Counted from the stretch's first letter, positions 34,592-44,204 are shown. The stretch: DNA of 64,000 nt from Phyllobacterium zundukense (GCF_025452195.1 NZ_CP104973.1:1240001-1304000), one strand, 5' to 3'. A program made the numbers and translations. The notes: generated from the sequence alone by a model not told the origin.

Positions 34592-35593
34592 TCAGTTCGT
34601 GCTTTTGCGCGGCGCTTTGTCGACGAAAGCGTTGGTGTATGTTTTCTTCAGATCGATTTCCGTTGCGGCAACCTTGTCATTGAAACTCCTCAGAACAGCG
34701 AGCGGGGTTTGAACCTCGGCTTCATTGAAGCGCCCATCCACGGAGAAGATCGGCTTGGCATTTGCGACAGCCTTCACGTAAGTCTCGCGGTCACCGGAAA
34801 TGAAGGCTTCGGGTAGTTTTTGAACAATCTCCTCAGGAGAGCTGTTGTTCATCCATTCCAGTGCCTCAACTGTCGCGTTGACGACCTTCTGGATCGTTTC
34901 CGGATGCTCATCAATATAAGCTTGCGTGGCATAGAGAACGGAGGTCGGGTAGATGCCGCCGTAAATCTCCTTTGCGCCTTCATCGCTGCGCGCATCAATC
35001 AGGATCTTGCCGACGCCCTTGGCCTCGATGAATGTGGCGGCGGGATCATAATTGACCAGCAGATCAACTTTTCCCTGTTCGAGGGCGGCGACCGCAGCTG
35101 AACCGGAGCCGACCCCAATCAGCGAAACATCGTCCGCAGAAAGCTTGTGGCGCTGCAAATAATAGCGAACAAAGAAATCCGATGAGGAGCCCGGAGCAGT
35201 AATGCCGATTTTCGCGCCCTTGATGGTCTCAGGCTTTGCCGGGTCAAATGTCGAGTTCTTGCCGCCTGCAAGGACAAGACCGGAATTGCGCGCCAGCAAC
35301 ACAATACCCACGACGTCCTTCCTTTGTGCCTGCATCTGGATCGTATGATCGTAGAAGCCGACGGCTATATCTGTGGAGCCTGCCACAAGCGCCTGCAGGG
35401 TCTTGGATCCGCCCGAGGCGAAATTCTCGACGGTGACGTCGAGCCCTTCCTTTTCATAGAGACCAAGGCCCGATGCTACGGGGAACGGCAAATTGTTCAG
35501 ATTGTAAGAGCCGACGCTGATTCTGACGGGATCCGCAAAGGCCGATCCGGCGAATACAACAGTAGCCGCGAGCGAGAGCATGAGTTTACGCAT
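34592..35593 (-). CDS. ABC transporter substrate-binding protein, NMT1/THI5-like
   Basis: A 333-residue binding protein of the NitT/TauT group. A signal peptide (MRKLMLSLAATVVFAGSAFA) precedes DPVRISVGSYNLNNLPFPVASGLGLYEKEGLDV, the usual first half of the fold; SGGSKTLQALVAGSTDIAVG and IGITAPGSSSDFFVRYYL are family-typical. GGAGGAAAT precedes ATG at 35593. The family binds nitrate, sulfonates, thiamine precursors and aromatic acids. The linked GalD-like gene makes a di- or tricarboxylate or aromatic acid the better guess. Confidence 0.88.
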   Translation of the reverse strand: MRKLMLSLAATVVFAGSAFADPVRISVGSYNLNNLPFPVASGLGLYEKEGLDVTVENFASGGSKTLQALVAGSTDIAVGFYDHTIQMQAQRKDVVGIVLLARNSGLVLAGGKNSTFDPAKPETIKGAKIGITAPGSSSDFFVRYYLQRHKLSADDVSLIGVGSGSAAVAALEQGKVDLLVNYDPAATFIEAKGVGKILIDARSDEGAKEIYGGIYPTSVLYATQAYIDEHPETIQKVVNATVEALEWMNNSSPEEIVQKLPEAFISGDRETYVKAVANAKPIFSVDGRFNEAEVQTPLAVLRSFNDKVAATEIDLKKTYTNAFVDKAPRKSTN

Positions 35594-35640
35594 GGTATTT
35601 CCTCCCTGATGTGCGGCGCCCTCCCGGCCACCGCTTTCAA

Positions 35641-36723
35641 TTATGCCGCGCAAACCATTTGCGCGATAGGTTTTGCAAAGACCTGGCCCTCGAACAGACG
35701 GCGGGCTGTACGCAGAATGCCTGCGACTGTCTTGCCGTCCCGGGAGTCCAACTTTACCTCCAGGCGTCCGCTTGGATGTTCGAGAACGAGAACGACCGGG
35801 GGCTTGCGTCCGCCAATCAGTCTGGACGCAACGGTGTTGTCGCTTATGCAGGCCGTAGCAATGCCGACGGCCCCCGTCGTGGCGAGCGAGGGATGGCACT
35901 GATGCGGCATGAAATAGCGCACATTTAGATCGCCGCCGGCTTTCGGCTTTGAGATCAGTACCGGTTTCGGAGCAACTTGTGCCGTTACGTCACCCATACC
36001 CATACGCTGGCCCGCCTGCTGCCTCAATTTTTCCAGCCGCTCGAGGAGAGCGCTGTTTGCATTCAGCTCCGTCGCCGTTTCATAACCGGTCGCCCCGATG
36101 GCCGCTGCCTCAAGGATCATCATTGGCATGGCGCAATCGATACAGGTCACTTCTATGCCGTCGATCGTCTCAAGACGCTGTCCAGTGGGGAAGAGCCTGC
36201 CAGTACGGGCACCGGCGGCATCCATGAATGTCAAGGCGATCGGCGCGGCGTGGCCGGGAACGCCGTCAATCGAAGCATCGCCAAGATAGGCGACCTGGCC
36301 CCCTGGCGTTGGAACGTCCGCCTCGATGAGCTTGCCCGTATTCACATTGTATATTCGCACCCGCGTCATCGGTCCCGTTACCTTGACGAGGCCGGCTTCG
36401 ATGGCAAAAGGACCGACGGCGGCAAGCATGTTGCCGCAATTGGGCGATGTGTCGACCATTTGCTGATCAATACGCACCTGGGCAAAGAGATAATCGACAT
36501 CCGCCCCCAATACAGTCGCCGGTCCAACAATGGCAACTTTGCTCGTGACGGGGTTGCCACCGCCGATGCCGTCGATTTGAAGCGGATGACCGGAACCCAT
36601 CACGGATAACAAAATCTGGTCGCGTTGGCGCGGATCTGAAGGGAGGTCCGACGCCAGGAAAAACGGGCCTTTGGACGTGCCACCTCTCATCAAAACACAG
36701 GGTATACGAATGAGGTCGTTCAT
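35641..36723 (-). CDS. PrpF/GalD-family tautomerase (4-oxalomesaconate tautomerase-like)
   Basis: A 360-residue PrpF-family protein with two diaminopimelate-epimerase-like halves, matching the length of 4-oxalomesaconate tautomerase GalD (gallate pathway) and PrpF (2-methylaconitate isomerase). Catalytic-type Cys lie in DTSPNCGNM and, in the second half, near CISDNTVAS; MRGGTSKGPFF near the N-terminus is a family mark. It isomerises a double bond in an unsaturated tricarboxylate. No gallate dioxygenase, hydratase or aldolase genes are nearby, so the pathway is incomplete here. First gene of the leftward operon, divergent from a LysR regulator. Confidence 0.82.
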   Translation of the reverse strand: MNDLIRIPCVLMRGGTSKGPFFLASDLPSDPRQRDQILLSVMGSGHPLQIDGIGGGNPVTSKVAIVGPATVLGADVDYLFAQVRIDQQMVDTSPNCGNMLAAVGPFAIEAGLVKVTGPMTRVRIYNVNTGKLIEADVPTPGGQVAYLGDASIDGVPGHAAPIALTFMDAAGARTGRLFPTGQRLETIDGIEVTCIDCAMPMMILEAAAIGATGYETATELNANSALLERLEKLRQQAGQRMGMGDVTAQVAPKPVLISKPKAGGDLNVRYFMPHQCHPSLATTGAVGIATACISDNTVASRLIGGRKPPVVLVLEHPSGRLEVKLDSRDGKTVAGILRTARRLFEGQVFAKPIAQMVCAA

Positions 36724-36750
36724 GGTTACCGCTCTTATTCATGCGCGTGG

Positions 36751-36790
36751 CAGATCAATCTGCCCATTTCTTGCACTTTGCGGTAAAGTG
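36751..36790. promoter_or_regulatory. candidate LysR binding region
   Basis: Two small inverted repeats lie between the divergent tautomerase and LysR genes: CAGAT-CA-ATCTG (36751-36762) and CACTTT-N5-AAAGTG (36774-36790). Spaced dyads of this size are usual recognition and activation sites of LysR regulators. The pairing with the adjacent regulator is inferred. Confidence 0.5.
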
Positions 36791-36831
36791 ATTGATATGT
36801 GAAATGCGAAGATTCGGAGGATTGATGTGTT

Positions 36832-37734
36832 ATGAGCATTAATTGTGAGATACTTGACCTCCGGGCGTTCTTAAGCGTCGTAGAACTCGTGAGCTTTCAT
36901 CGGGCTGCAGAGGCGCTTAACCTCTCTCAGCCCGCCCTCAGTCGGCGCATTCAGAAGTTGGAGATGGCCATCGGCGCTCCCCTACTGGAGCGGACGACAC
37001 GGCACGTCTCTTTGACAGCTTTGGGGACGGAATTACTCCCGCTTGTTCGCCGGATGTTGGAAGAGTTCGATGGTTCGCTATTTGCGGTTCGCGATGTCGG
37101 CGTCAACCGGGGCGGTCTGGTGACGATCGCCTGCCTTCCCACCGCTGCGTTTTATTTCCTGCCGACTGTCATTCGGCTGTTCAATGAAGAACATCCGAAT
37201 ATCCGTTTCCGTATCCTTGATTTGCCCGCGACCGACGGCTTGCAGGCCGTTGCGCGGGGTGAGGTGGAGTTCGGCATCAACATCATGGGTACATCCGATC
37301 CGGATCTGACGTTCGACCGTCTTGTTGAAGATCCGTTCGTTCTCGCGGCGCGCAAGGATCATGCGCTTGCGGAGAAAGCGGAAGTGGGGTGGGCAGACCT
37401 GGAACCTTACCCTCTGATCACGGTTCACCGGTCAAGCGCGAACCGCACACTTCTCGATGCGGCCTTGGCTAAGTCCAGCATCAAGCTTCGATGGTTCTAT
37501 GAGGTAACGCACCTTTCGACGTCCCTTGGTCTTGTCGAAGCCGGGCTTGGCATATCTGTGCTGCCGCAGATGGCAACGCCCCAAGGGGAACATCCTTTTC
37601 TCATTAGCCGCCCGATACGCAATCCGGCAATTTCAAGAACAATAGGCGTGGTTAGGCGTCGCGGAGGGACCTTGTCGCCGGCTGCTGAGCGCTTCCTCCA
37701 TATGCTAATTGGTACCTGGTCCGAAAGGCGCTGA
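36832..37734 (+). CDS. LysR family regulator of the tautomerase/importer operon
   Basis: A 300-residue LysR-type regulator: winged helix about 5-65 (LRAFLSVVELVSFHRAAEALNLSQPALSRRIQKLE) and a periplasmic-binding-protein-like effector domain about 95-295. It probably activates the divergent leftward operon when an organic acid is bound. ATG at 36832 has CGGAGG about 11 bases upstream. GalR-like regulators of gallate genes have the same layout, but no specific ligand can be named. Confidence 0.85.
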   Translation: MSINCEILDLRAFLSVVELVSFHRAAEALNLSQPALSRRIQKLEMAIGAPLLERTTRHVSLTALGTELLPLVRRMLEEFDGSLFAVRDVGVNRGGLVTIACLPTAAFYFLPTVIRLFNEEHPNIRFRILDLPATDGLQAVARGEVEFGINIMGTSDPDLTFDRLVEDPFVLAARKDHALAEKAEVGWADLEPYPLITVHRSSANRTLLDAALAKSSIKLRWFYEVTHLSTSLGLVEAGLGISVLPQMATPQGEHPFLISRPIRNPAISRTIGVVRRRGGTLSPAAERFLHMLIGTWSERR

Positions 37735-37927
37735 CGTGTCGTCACATTGATCTGAAACCGCCCTTCATCCGCAGTGGAAACGAATTCGGTGCCGGCCAGC
37801 GGAACCATGCAGACGCTGCCGAGGAAAATTTGCGACGGAACCTTTGCGCGCGCCTAGCATCCGAGAGTCAATGGAGCCAGGAAGTCGCAAGCGAGAGATA
37901 ACCTCGCCAGTCCAACGGTCTTGAAGC

Positions 37928-38824
37928 TCAGATCGCTGCAATGACCTTGGCTTCGCCAGCCATGAAGTCGCAGAACAGCTTCACTCGCAAGGGTACGGTG
38001 CGCCCGAAGGCATGCAGAGCATTGAACGGTAGCTTGGGCAGGGCGATTTCTGGTGCGAGATCGAGCAAGATGCCGTCATTCAGCTCTCGGGCTACCAAAC
38101 ATCTCAGAAGATAAGCCGCACCAAGCCCACTCCGCGCGGCGTAGATCAATGCCGCTCCAGAATCGCAGTCAACTCGCCCGGAGGGAATGACTGTTCTTCC
38201 ATCGGCCAAACGCAAGGGCGTTACTATGCCACCGGACATGAATCGAGCGAACGGAACGTCTGCCAGCGCCTCGGCGGACCCCGGCATTCCCCAACTCTTC
38301 AGGAATCGAGGGGATGCGACCACTGCCATCGGCAGATCTGCCAGGTGACGGACAATGAGATCCCCCAGTGCAGGATCTCCGACACGCAAAACCACGTCGT
38401 AGTCTTCCCTGATCAGATCGACGAAACGGTCCGTCAAACCGATATCAAGATGCAGGTCTGGATAGGTGGTTGCAAAGCGGTCAAACAGGCCAGGCAGCAG
38501 CAAGGGCGCCAGTTCCCCGGGCATGCTGATGCGCAACCTTCCAGACGGCACAGCCTGTGACCGGATCGCTTCGTCGCTGGAATCGAGTTCCCGAAGGAGA
38601 GGCGCTACGCGTTCGAAAAAAAGCTGGCCGTCCTGCGTAAGGGTGAGCGCACGGGTAGAGCGGAGAAAGAGCCGTGTTCCGATTTTCTTTTCCAACCGAG
38701 CAACGCTCTTCGAGACTGCCGATGGAGTCGTGTTCAGATCGCGTGCTGCGGCGCTGAACGATCCGGCCTCTACGGTCCGCACAAACGCCATCAATCCGGA
38801 CGTCTCACCCAATAGATTTGGCAT
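37928..38824 (-). CDS. LysR family regulator, divergent from SDR gene
   Basis: A 298-residue LysR-type regulator of the CrgA/AaeR-like branch: HTH at about 8-65 (FVRTVEAGSFSAAARDLNTTPSAVSKSVARLEKKIG) and effector domain from about 90. ATG at 38824 is preferred because GGGGAG lies six bases upstream; two longer starts exist. It is divergent from the SDR/SnoaL pair and probably controls it in response to a small electrophile or redox signal (inference from similar layouts). A decayed copy of its C-terminal third is found at 49.6 kb. Confidence 0.85.
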   Translation of the reverse strand: MPNLLGETSGLMAFVRTVEAGSFSAAARDLNTTPSAVSKSVARLEKKIGTRLFLRSTRALTLTQDGQLFFERVAPLLRELDSSDEAIRSQAVPSGRLRISMPGELAPLLLPGLFDRFATTYPDLHLDIGLTDRFVDLIREDYDVVLRVGDPALGDLIVRHLADLPMAVVASPRFLKSWGMPGSAEALADVPFARFMSGGIVTPLRLADGRTVIPSGRVDCDSGAALIYAARSGLGAAYLLRCLVARELNDGILLDLAPEIALPKLPFNALHAFGRTVPLRVKLFCDFMAGEAKVIAAI

Positions 38825-38920
38825 TTGCATCTCCCCGGCACAGCTCATGTGCCTGACTGTGATCTAATGGCGCGAGGCGCTCACGTTTATCTTAGTTTCA
38901 CCAGAAAACGGAGATAGACA

Positions 38921-39670
38921 ATGCAACATCTGAAAGACAAGGTTGCCGTGATTACCGGCGGCAATAGCGGCATTGGCAAAGCGACTGCCCGCCTGTTTGC
39001 AAAGGAAGGCGCGCAGGTCGTCATTACAGGTCGGCGACAGGACGTTGTCGATCAGGTGGTGGACGAAATCGGAAACGGCGTCGTTGGCGTCGTTGGTGAC
39101 GTTGCCGACCTTGAACACCATCAAAGGCTCGCAGAAATAGTGACGAGACGGTTTGGCAATCTGGACATCTACATGGCCAATGCCGGGATCATCAACCTTA
39201 CCGCTTCCGCCAACGTCACACCGGAAGACTATGACAGGCACTTCGCCACCAATACGCGCGGTGTGTTTTTTGGCGTGCAAACGATAGAGCCGCTGATCCG
39301 CGATGGTGGCAATATCATTGTCACGAGCTCGCTGGCCGCGACGAAAGTTCTGCCGGATCATACCGTCTATGCAGGCTCCAAGGCCGCCATCGCCGCATTT
39401 GCAAAAAACTGGGCGATCGAGTTCAAGCCCCGAAAGATCCGCGTCAATATCTTGAGCCCGGGACCGGTGGATACCGCAATCCTCGGCAAGCTTGGGGTTT
39501 CGGATGCCGATCGCCCGGTCCTCGAACGCCATTTGGCTACCATCATCCCGGCGGGCCGTCTCGGACAGCCTGAGGAACTGGCCCACGCCGCTCTCTTTCT
39601 CGCCTCCGAGGCGGGTAGCTTCGTCAATGGCGTAGAGCTGCATGTCGATGGCGGTATGACCTTAGCTTGA
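38921..39670 (+). CDS. short-chain dehydrogenase/reductase
   Basis: A 249-residue classical SDR with the cofactor motif GGNSGIG (about 12-18), NAG motif (AMANAG) and catalytic Tyr-x3-Lys (YAGSK). The C-terminal VNGVELHVDGGMTLA is typical. It reduces or oxidises a carbonyl or hydroxyl with NAD(P)(H). The first gene after the divergent LysR gene, 13 bases before the SnoaL-like gene. Such LysR-SDR pairs are common in proteobacteria and often respond to aldehydes or quinones; the substrate here is unknown. Confidence 0.88.
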   Translation: MQHLKDKVAVITGGNSGIGKATARLFAKEGAQVVITGRRQDVVDQVVDEIGNGVVGVVGDVADLEHHQRLAEIVTRRFGNLDIYMANAGIINLTASANVTPEDYDRHFATNTRGVFFGVQTIEPLIRDGGNIIVTSSLAATKVLPDHTVYAGSKAAIAAFAKNWAIEFKPRKIRVNILSPGPVDTAILGKLGVSDADRPVLERHLATIIPAGRLGQPEELAHAALFLASEAGSFVNGVELHVDGGMTLA

Positions 39671-39683
39671 AAGGAGTGAAGAG

Positions 39684-40103
39684 ATGCATCTGCAACATAA
39701 TCCTGAAATCCTTGCCTTCATCGACCGCCTGGCAGAGACCGGCAGCAACTATCGGATGGAAGAGATGGAGAGCCTGTATACGGAGGACCTTGGATTCCTT
39801 GTCCTGACACCAGAAGGCGCGATTGCGCGGTTCTCCAAGGAGGAGATATTCGCGGAGTTCCGGAGCCGCCGCGACGCCGGTGAAAAGCCGCTGTCGACAG
39901 CGAAGAAGGTCCTGCATATCGAGGAACAGGGCCATGAGGCGACAGCCATCCTCTATCGTCAAATGGGTGATCGTGCTTCTCCGGCATTCTACGAGCTACG
40001 ATTGCGCCGGGTGGCTGGTGAATGGCGCGTTGCCGGCGAGACGGTGCTTCCGTGGCCGGATCTCGCCACGGTCAAGAGTTTCCTGCCACCACGGGAGAAA
40101 TGA
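39684..40103 (+). CDS. SnoaL-like/NTF2-fold protein
   Basis: A 139-residue cone-shaped alpha+beta protein of the SnoaL/NTF2-like type. It starts with helices (NPEILAFIDRLAETGSNYRMEEMESLYTEDLGF), followed by strands ending WRVAGETVLPWPDLA. Members are isomerases, hydrolases, dehydratases or binding proteins for small hydrophobic ligands. AAAGGAG precedes the ATG. Co-transcribed with the SDR gene, it may act on the same molecule. No catalytic residues can be assigned. Confidence 0.75.
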   Translation: MHLQHNPEILAFIDRLAETGSNYRMEEMESLYTEDLGFLVLTPEGAIARFSKEEIFAEFRSRRDAGEKPLSTAKKVLHIEEQGHEATAILYRQMGDRASPAFYELRLRRVAGEWRVAGETVLPWPDLATVKSFLPPREK

Positions 40104-40526
40104 CGTCAACCAGTCCGTAGCGATTGAAGACTGACCAAACGCCGGGAGGCAAGGGCGAATCCGATACGACTGTCGTATTCGCCCGCCACTTCGCGAAGTC
40201 GGAATCTCTCAAACTCGACTAGATCGATCGGCACATTATGATGCAGCCTTGGATTCCCGTCGCTGAAACCCTGGTGCGATCAGGAGCGAGGTCTAACGGC
40301 GAACGCAACCTATACTGAAGGGTAGTTTTCCCCCTCGAAAATCTCTGATATTTCCTCCGTACAAGCAACGCGCGAATAACTGGATGCACGGCGGAATCTC
40401 TCGCAACATTGGGGATGTCATGTGTAGCAAGACTGACAAAGCCGGCCGCCATGGGCGGATGTACGATAATGCGGCGATCGTTGCCGGAATCGCACATAAG
40501 CAGCGCCGGTCAAAGAGCGTGCGTCC
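40104..40526. other. intergenic region before the AraC gene
   Basis: A 420-base gap with no recognisable gene. It holds the inverted repeat listed at 40153-40184 and probably the promoter of the AraC-type gene. Several short minus-strand ORFs cross it but have no recognisable content. Confidence 0.35.
40153..40184. terminator. inverted repeat after the SnoaL-like gene
   Basis: GGGCGAATccGATACGA pairs with TCGTATTCGCCC around a CTG loop: a long, slightly bulged stem 50 bases after the stop. It lacks a T run but is a likely transcript end. Confidence 0.5.
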
Positions 40527-41474
40527 ATGAGCTTGCCTTGCCCCTCCAATCCTCTCGATGGCTGTCCGGTTGAGACAATCGAGGCGCCGCAGCACGAGAT
40601 GCCGGAGGTCAACCGGAACCCTGCGAACGAGATGTCACGCGTTCTCGGCACCGCGCCGGTCCACCTGGCAGCAGATTCATCCGGAGGCGCAATCGCCCAT
40701 TGGCATCACGACCCGTTGCATGACGTCGTCGAGCCCATGACCGATCACGTAATCATGGCTTACAATGGCATGATGCAGCGCATGGAGCGGCGGTCGGGAA
40801 GATCGGTTGAGGTTGGAACGTTTCGTCCTGGGGTTGTGATAATCATCCCGGCCGGATCAAGCTCCCGGTGGGACATCCCAAAACCTGTTGATGTCGTCCA
40901 GCTCTATCTTCCTCACGCAACACTGAAGCGCGTTGCATACGAAGCCGATACTGCAGCGCCGAGCGATCTCCTGGAACGAACGGCGCATCCGGACTATATT
41001 ACATCCCGATTGCTCCTGAGCGCGGCCGATGTCCTGGAGGACAACGGGGCGCTGGATATACTGTTCAGGCAGCAGTTGACTGACCTTCTGGCCACGCGCC
41101 TACTGGCCGCACATACCGGCAAGCCGCCCTCTTATCAGCCGGCGGTTGGCGGCCTCGCGCCTAACGTGTTGCGCCGGGCAATTGAGCGTTTGCGTTCGGA
41201 CGCTGACGCGGACGTCTCCCTTGCGGCCCTCGCTTCCGACTCCGGGCTGTCACGTTTCCATTTCTGCCGCGCCTTCAAGGAAAGCACGGGGCTTTCGCCT
41301 CACAACTGGCTGCGTCAATATCGGCTCGAACAGGCCATGAATATGCTGCGCGATCCTCGAAATTCGGTCGCGCTGGTCGCAGCCTCGCTTGGTTATGCCT
41401 CGCAAACAGCGTTTGCCGCCGCGTTTCGAAAACTGACCGGAGAAACGCCGACCGATTGGCGGCGCCGCGGCTAG
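40527..41474 (+). CDS. AraC family transcriptional regulator
   Basis: A 315-residue regulator with an N-terminal cupin-like sensing region (about 50-190) and a C-terminal pair of helix-turn-helix motifs (about 215-315; LAALASDSGLSRFHFCRAFKES and VALVAASLGYASQTAFAAAFRK). No good ribosome site precedes ATG at 40527; later ATGs are possible. It probably activates neighbouring redox genes such as the hydrolase and flavoprotein downstream, as similar AraC genes do in rhizobia (inference). A degraded copy of its last 70 codons follows immediately. Confidence 0.85.
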   Translation: MSLPCPSNPLDGCPVETIEAPQHEMPEVNRNPANEMSRVLGTAPVHLAADSSGGAIAHWHHDPLHDVVEPMTDHVIMAYNGMMQRMERRSGRSVEVGTFRPGVVIIIPAGSSSRWDIPKPVDVVQLYLPHATLKRVAYEADTAAPSDLLERTAHPDYITSRLLLSAADVLEDNGALDILFRQQLTDLLATRLLAAHTGKPPSYQPAVGGLAPNVLRRAIERLRSDADADVSLAALASDSGLSRFHFCRAFKESTGLSPHNWLRQYRLEQAMNMLRDPRNSVALVAASLGYASQTAFAAAFRKLTGETPTDWRRRG

Positions 41475-41523
41475 CCGCAGTCACTTTCGCCCTCGCTTCT
41501 GATTTTTTTGGACTGTGGCGTTT

Positions 41524-41735
41524 TTCTGCGGCGTGTTCAAAGAGAGCGCGCGTCTTTCACCACATTACCTGCTTCGCTGCTATCGGCTGACAAGAGAGGA
41601 CATGCTGAGCGATACCACAACTCAGCCATAATGATCGCAGCTTCGCCTTGTTATGTCTCGCAACCAGTAATTGCCGCCGCATTTCGAAAACTGATCGGAG
41701 AAACGCGGGGCGGTGAGAGGTGGCGCGGCCGTTAA
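41524..41735 (+). pseudogene. decayed tandem copy of the AraC C-terminus
   Basis: Two frames preserve pieces of the AraC tail just upstream. First FCGVFKESARLSPHYLLRCYRL (compare FCRAFKESTGLSPHNWLRQYRL), ending in a stop after TTTQP. Then, in another frame, IAASPCYVSQPVIAAAFRKLIGET (compare VAASLGYASQTAFAAAFRKLTGET), ending at 41735. The order matches the intact gene exactly, with a frameshift between. It starts about 50 bases after the AraC stop, so it is a tandem duplicate or the relic of a second AraC gene whose front was deleted. Confidence 0.8.
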
Positions 41736-41954
41736 CCGCAATTGCTCTGCAATGGCGTCAATCGCTCTGGCGCAGCCGCAGACCCGATTCGCTAAACCTC
41801 CATTGTCGCATGCCAATGATCCCTCGGAGACAAAGGGATGGCCTGGGGCAACTCGATCGGGCTGATTACGGGCGATCTCGACCAAGCACTCCCATAGCGG
41901 CCGTTCGAACCGATGACGGGAAACGAAACAAATATTCTACAAAGGATCAGCACA

Positions 41955-42785
41955 ATGACCTCCATTACAACTAGCGACGGTGTTCAACTTTTCTACAAGG
42001 ACTGGGGACCGAAATCCGCTCAACCGATCGTCTTCCACCACGGCTGGCCACTCAGCTCAGACGATTGGGATAATCAAATGCTCTTCTTCGCCGGCAAGGG
42101 CTTTCGTGTGATCGCCCACGATCGCCGCGGCCATGGCCGATCAAGTCAGGTAAGTGATGGCCATGACATGGATCACTATGCCGCCGATGTCGCCGCAATG
42201 ATCGAGCACCTCGATCTTCGCAATGCGGTTCACATCGGCCACTCTACCGGTGGCGGTGAAGCCGCGCGATATGTCGCGCGCTACGGCAAGGGCCGCGTCG
42301 CCAAGCTGATCCTGATCGCGGCCGTGCCGCCACTGATGTTGAAGACCCCAACCAATCCCGGTGGTCTGCCGATCGAAGCGTTCGACGGATTGCGCCGCCA
42401 GCTCGCCGCCAACCGTTCGCAATTCTATCGCGATTTCCCGAGCGGCCCGTTCTACGGGTACAACCGTCCGGGTGCCGAACCTTCGGAGGCGGTCATCTCA
42501 AACTGGTGGCGTCAGGGCATGATGGGCGGCGCGAAAGCACATTACGAAGGCATCAAGGCATTCTCGGAGACGGATTTTACCGAGGACCTGAAGAACATCG
42601 CAGTGCCGGCGCTGGTGTTGCATGGCGATGACGACCAGATCGTCCCGATCGGCGCCTCCGCTCCGTTATCGGCGAAGCTCCTGCAGGCCGGCACGCTGAA
42701 GATCTACGAGAAGCTGCCGCATGGGCTATGCACGACCCATGCAGATGTCATCAATGCCGACGTGCTGGCCTTCATCACCGCCTAA
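41955..42785 (+). CDS. alpha/beta hydrolase, non-haem chloroperoxidase/arylesterase type
   Basis: A 276-residue cofactor-free haloperoxidase-like hydrolase. It begins [20 protein letters not shown]; the oxyanion region is [12 protein letters not shown], the nucleophile elbow GHSTGGGE, the acid in HGDDDQIVP and the base His in the C-terminal [14 protein letters not shown] motif. In vivo these proteins are usually esterases or perhydrolases; chlorination is a side reaction. ATG at 41955 is chosen since the 14 earlier codons lack a ribosome site. A truncated relative lies at 56.6 kb. Confidence 0.88.
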   Translation: MTSITTSDGVQLFYKDWGPKSAQPIVFHHGWPLSSDDWDNQMLFFAGKGFRVIAHDRRGHGRSSQVSDGHDMDHYAADVAAMIEHLDLRNAVHIGHSTGGGEAARYVARYGKGRVAKLILIAAVPPLMLKTPTNPGGLPIEAFDGLRRQLAANRSQFYRDFPSGPFYGYNRPGAEPSEAVISNWWRQGMMGGAKAHYEGIKAFSETDFTEDLKNIAVPALVLHGDDDQIVPIGASAPLSAKLLQAGTLKIYEKLPHGLCTTHADVINADVLAFITA

Positions 42786-42884
42786 GCGATGTCACGTCAC
42801 CAATCCGCGCGCCATCGATTGCCGATCATCTTCTGCGGACGGTGACGCGCGGCCATTGAAACTACAAATTACGGAGTGAACAAC

Positions 42885-44090
42885 ATGAGACTTGTGATCG
42901 TGGGTGCCGGCTTCGCCGGCATGTACGCCGCACTTTCCGCGGCCCGCCTGCGCGATATCGAAGGCGTTTCGCCCGAAGAGCTCGAAATCGCGCTGGTATC
43001 CCCCGAACCGACACTCGTCATCCGCCCCCGGCTTTACGAGCCGAAGCCCGAGACTCTGACGGCACCTTTGCAGGATGTATTTGATGCCATCGATGTCGCC
43101 TACGTGCAGGGCAGCGTCGAGGCGATCGACGCCAAGGCCTGTACCATAGACATTGTCAATGCCAAGCACGAACGAAAGTCCCTTCAGTATCATCGCCTTG
43201 TGCTCGCCACCGGCAGCCGGCTGTTCCGCCCGAACATTCCCGGCCTTGCCAAATACGCCTTCAGCATCGATAACATCGATGACGCTATTGCCCTCGATCG
43301 CCACCTGCACGAGCTTGCGAGGATGCCGGCCTCAGCTGCGCGCAGCACCATCGTTGTTGCCGGCGCCGGATTCACAGGGATCGAGGCGGCGACCGAAATG
43401 CCGTCGCGGCTGCGGACCTTGTTCGACAAAACCGTCAATCCCCGCGTCATTATCATCGATCGCACTAGCGCGGTCGCCCCCGACATGGGCGAAGGTGCTC
43501 GCCCGATCATCGAGGAAGCATTGCGCAAGCTCGGCGTGGAAACGCGGCTCAACGCCGGGATTTCATCGCTGGATAAATCCGGTGTCACGTTAATTACCGG
43601 CGAGTATATCGAAACCATGACCTTGATCTGGGCGGCAGGCATGCGCGCCAGTCCGCTTACCACGAAAATCCCCGGCGAGCGCGACAAGTTCGACCGGCTG
43701 CTGGTCGACGGCTGCTTGCGTGTGCCGTCCGTGCCCGGCGTCTTCGCCACCGGAGATGCGGCGCGTGCCGCTTGCGACAATTGCGGTAACTACGCATTGA
43801 TGTCGTGCCAGCACGCCACCCGCATGGGCGCTTTCGCTGGCAACAATGCCGCCGCCGAACTGTTGGGCGTACCGACGCGGCAATATCACCAGGAAGCCTA
43901 TGTCACCTGCCTGGACCTCGGCGATGCGGGAGCACTCGTCACCCGAGGTTGGGACCGCAAGGTGGAGATGGTCGGCGAGAAAGCGAAGGCGATCAAGCAA
44001 GAGATCAACACTGTCTGGATCTATCCGCCGAAGCCTGAGCGCGCGGCTGCGTTGGCCTCCGCCAATCCTGAGCGTGTAACGAACCTCTGA
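42885..44090 (+). CDS. NDH-2-like FAD/NAD(P)-dependent oxidoreductase
   Basis: A 401-residue pyridine-nucleotide-disulfide-oxidoreductase-fold flavoprotein. The FAD motif is GAGFAGMYAALSA at the N-terminus, the NAD(P)H motif GAGFTGIEAA at about 161, and the second FAD motif is GVFATGDAAR at about 286. It resembles type II NADH dehydrogenases and related quinone reductases; no membrane anchor is evident, though NDH-2 proteins bind peripherally. ATG at 42885 follows GGAG; a GTG nine bases upstream is possible. It is separated from the hydrolase by 99 bases and ends at a convergent terminator. Confidence 0.85.
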   Translation: MRLVIVGAGFAGMYAALSAARLRDIEGVSPEELEIALVSPEPTLVIRPRLYEPKPETLTAPLQDVFDAIDVAYVQGSVEAIDAKACTIDIVNAKHERKSLQYHRLVLATGSRLFRPNIPGLAKYAFSIDNIDDAIALDRHLHELARMPASAARSTIVVAGAGFTGIEAATEMPSRLRTLFDKTVNPRVIIIDRTSAVAPDMGEGARPIIEEALRKLGVETRLNAGISSLDKSGVTLITGEYIETMTLIWAAGMRASPLTTKIPGERDKFDRLLVDGCLRVPSVPGVFATGDAARAACDNCGNYALMSCQHATRMGAFAGNNAAAELLGVPTRQYHQEAYVTCLDLGDAGALVTRGWDRKVEMVGEKAKAIKQEINTVWIYPPKPERAAALASANPERVTNL

Positions 44091-44204
44091 TCGCATCACA
44101 ACAGGAGCTGTGCTCCGGCCAAGAGCGTAGCTCATTATATTCTGGCCCTCCTCGCGAGGCGCCCCATCATGGCAGAATCACCGATTGTGGTTGCGTCAAG
44201 GAGC

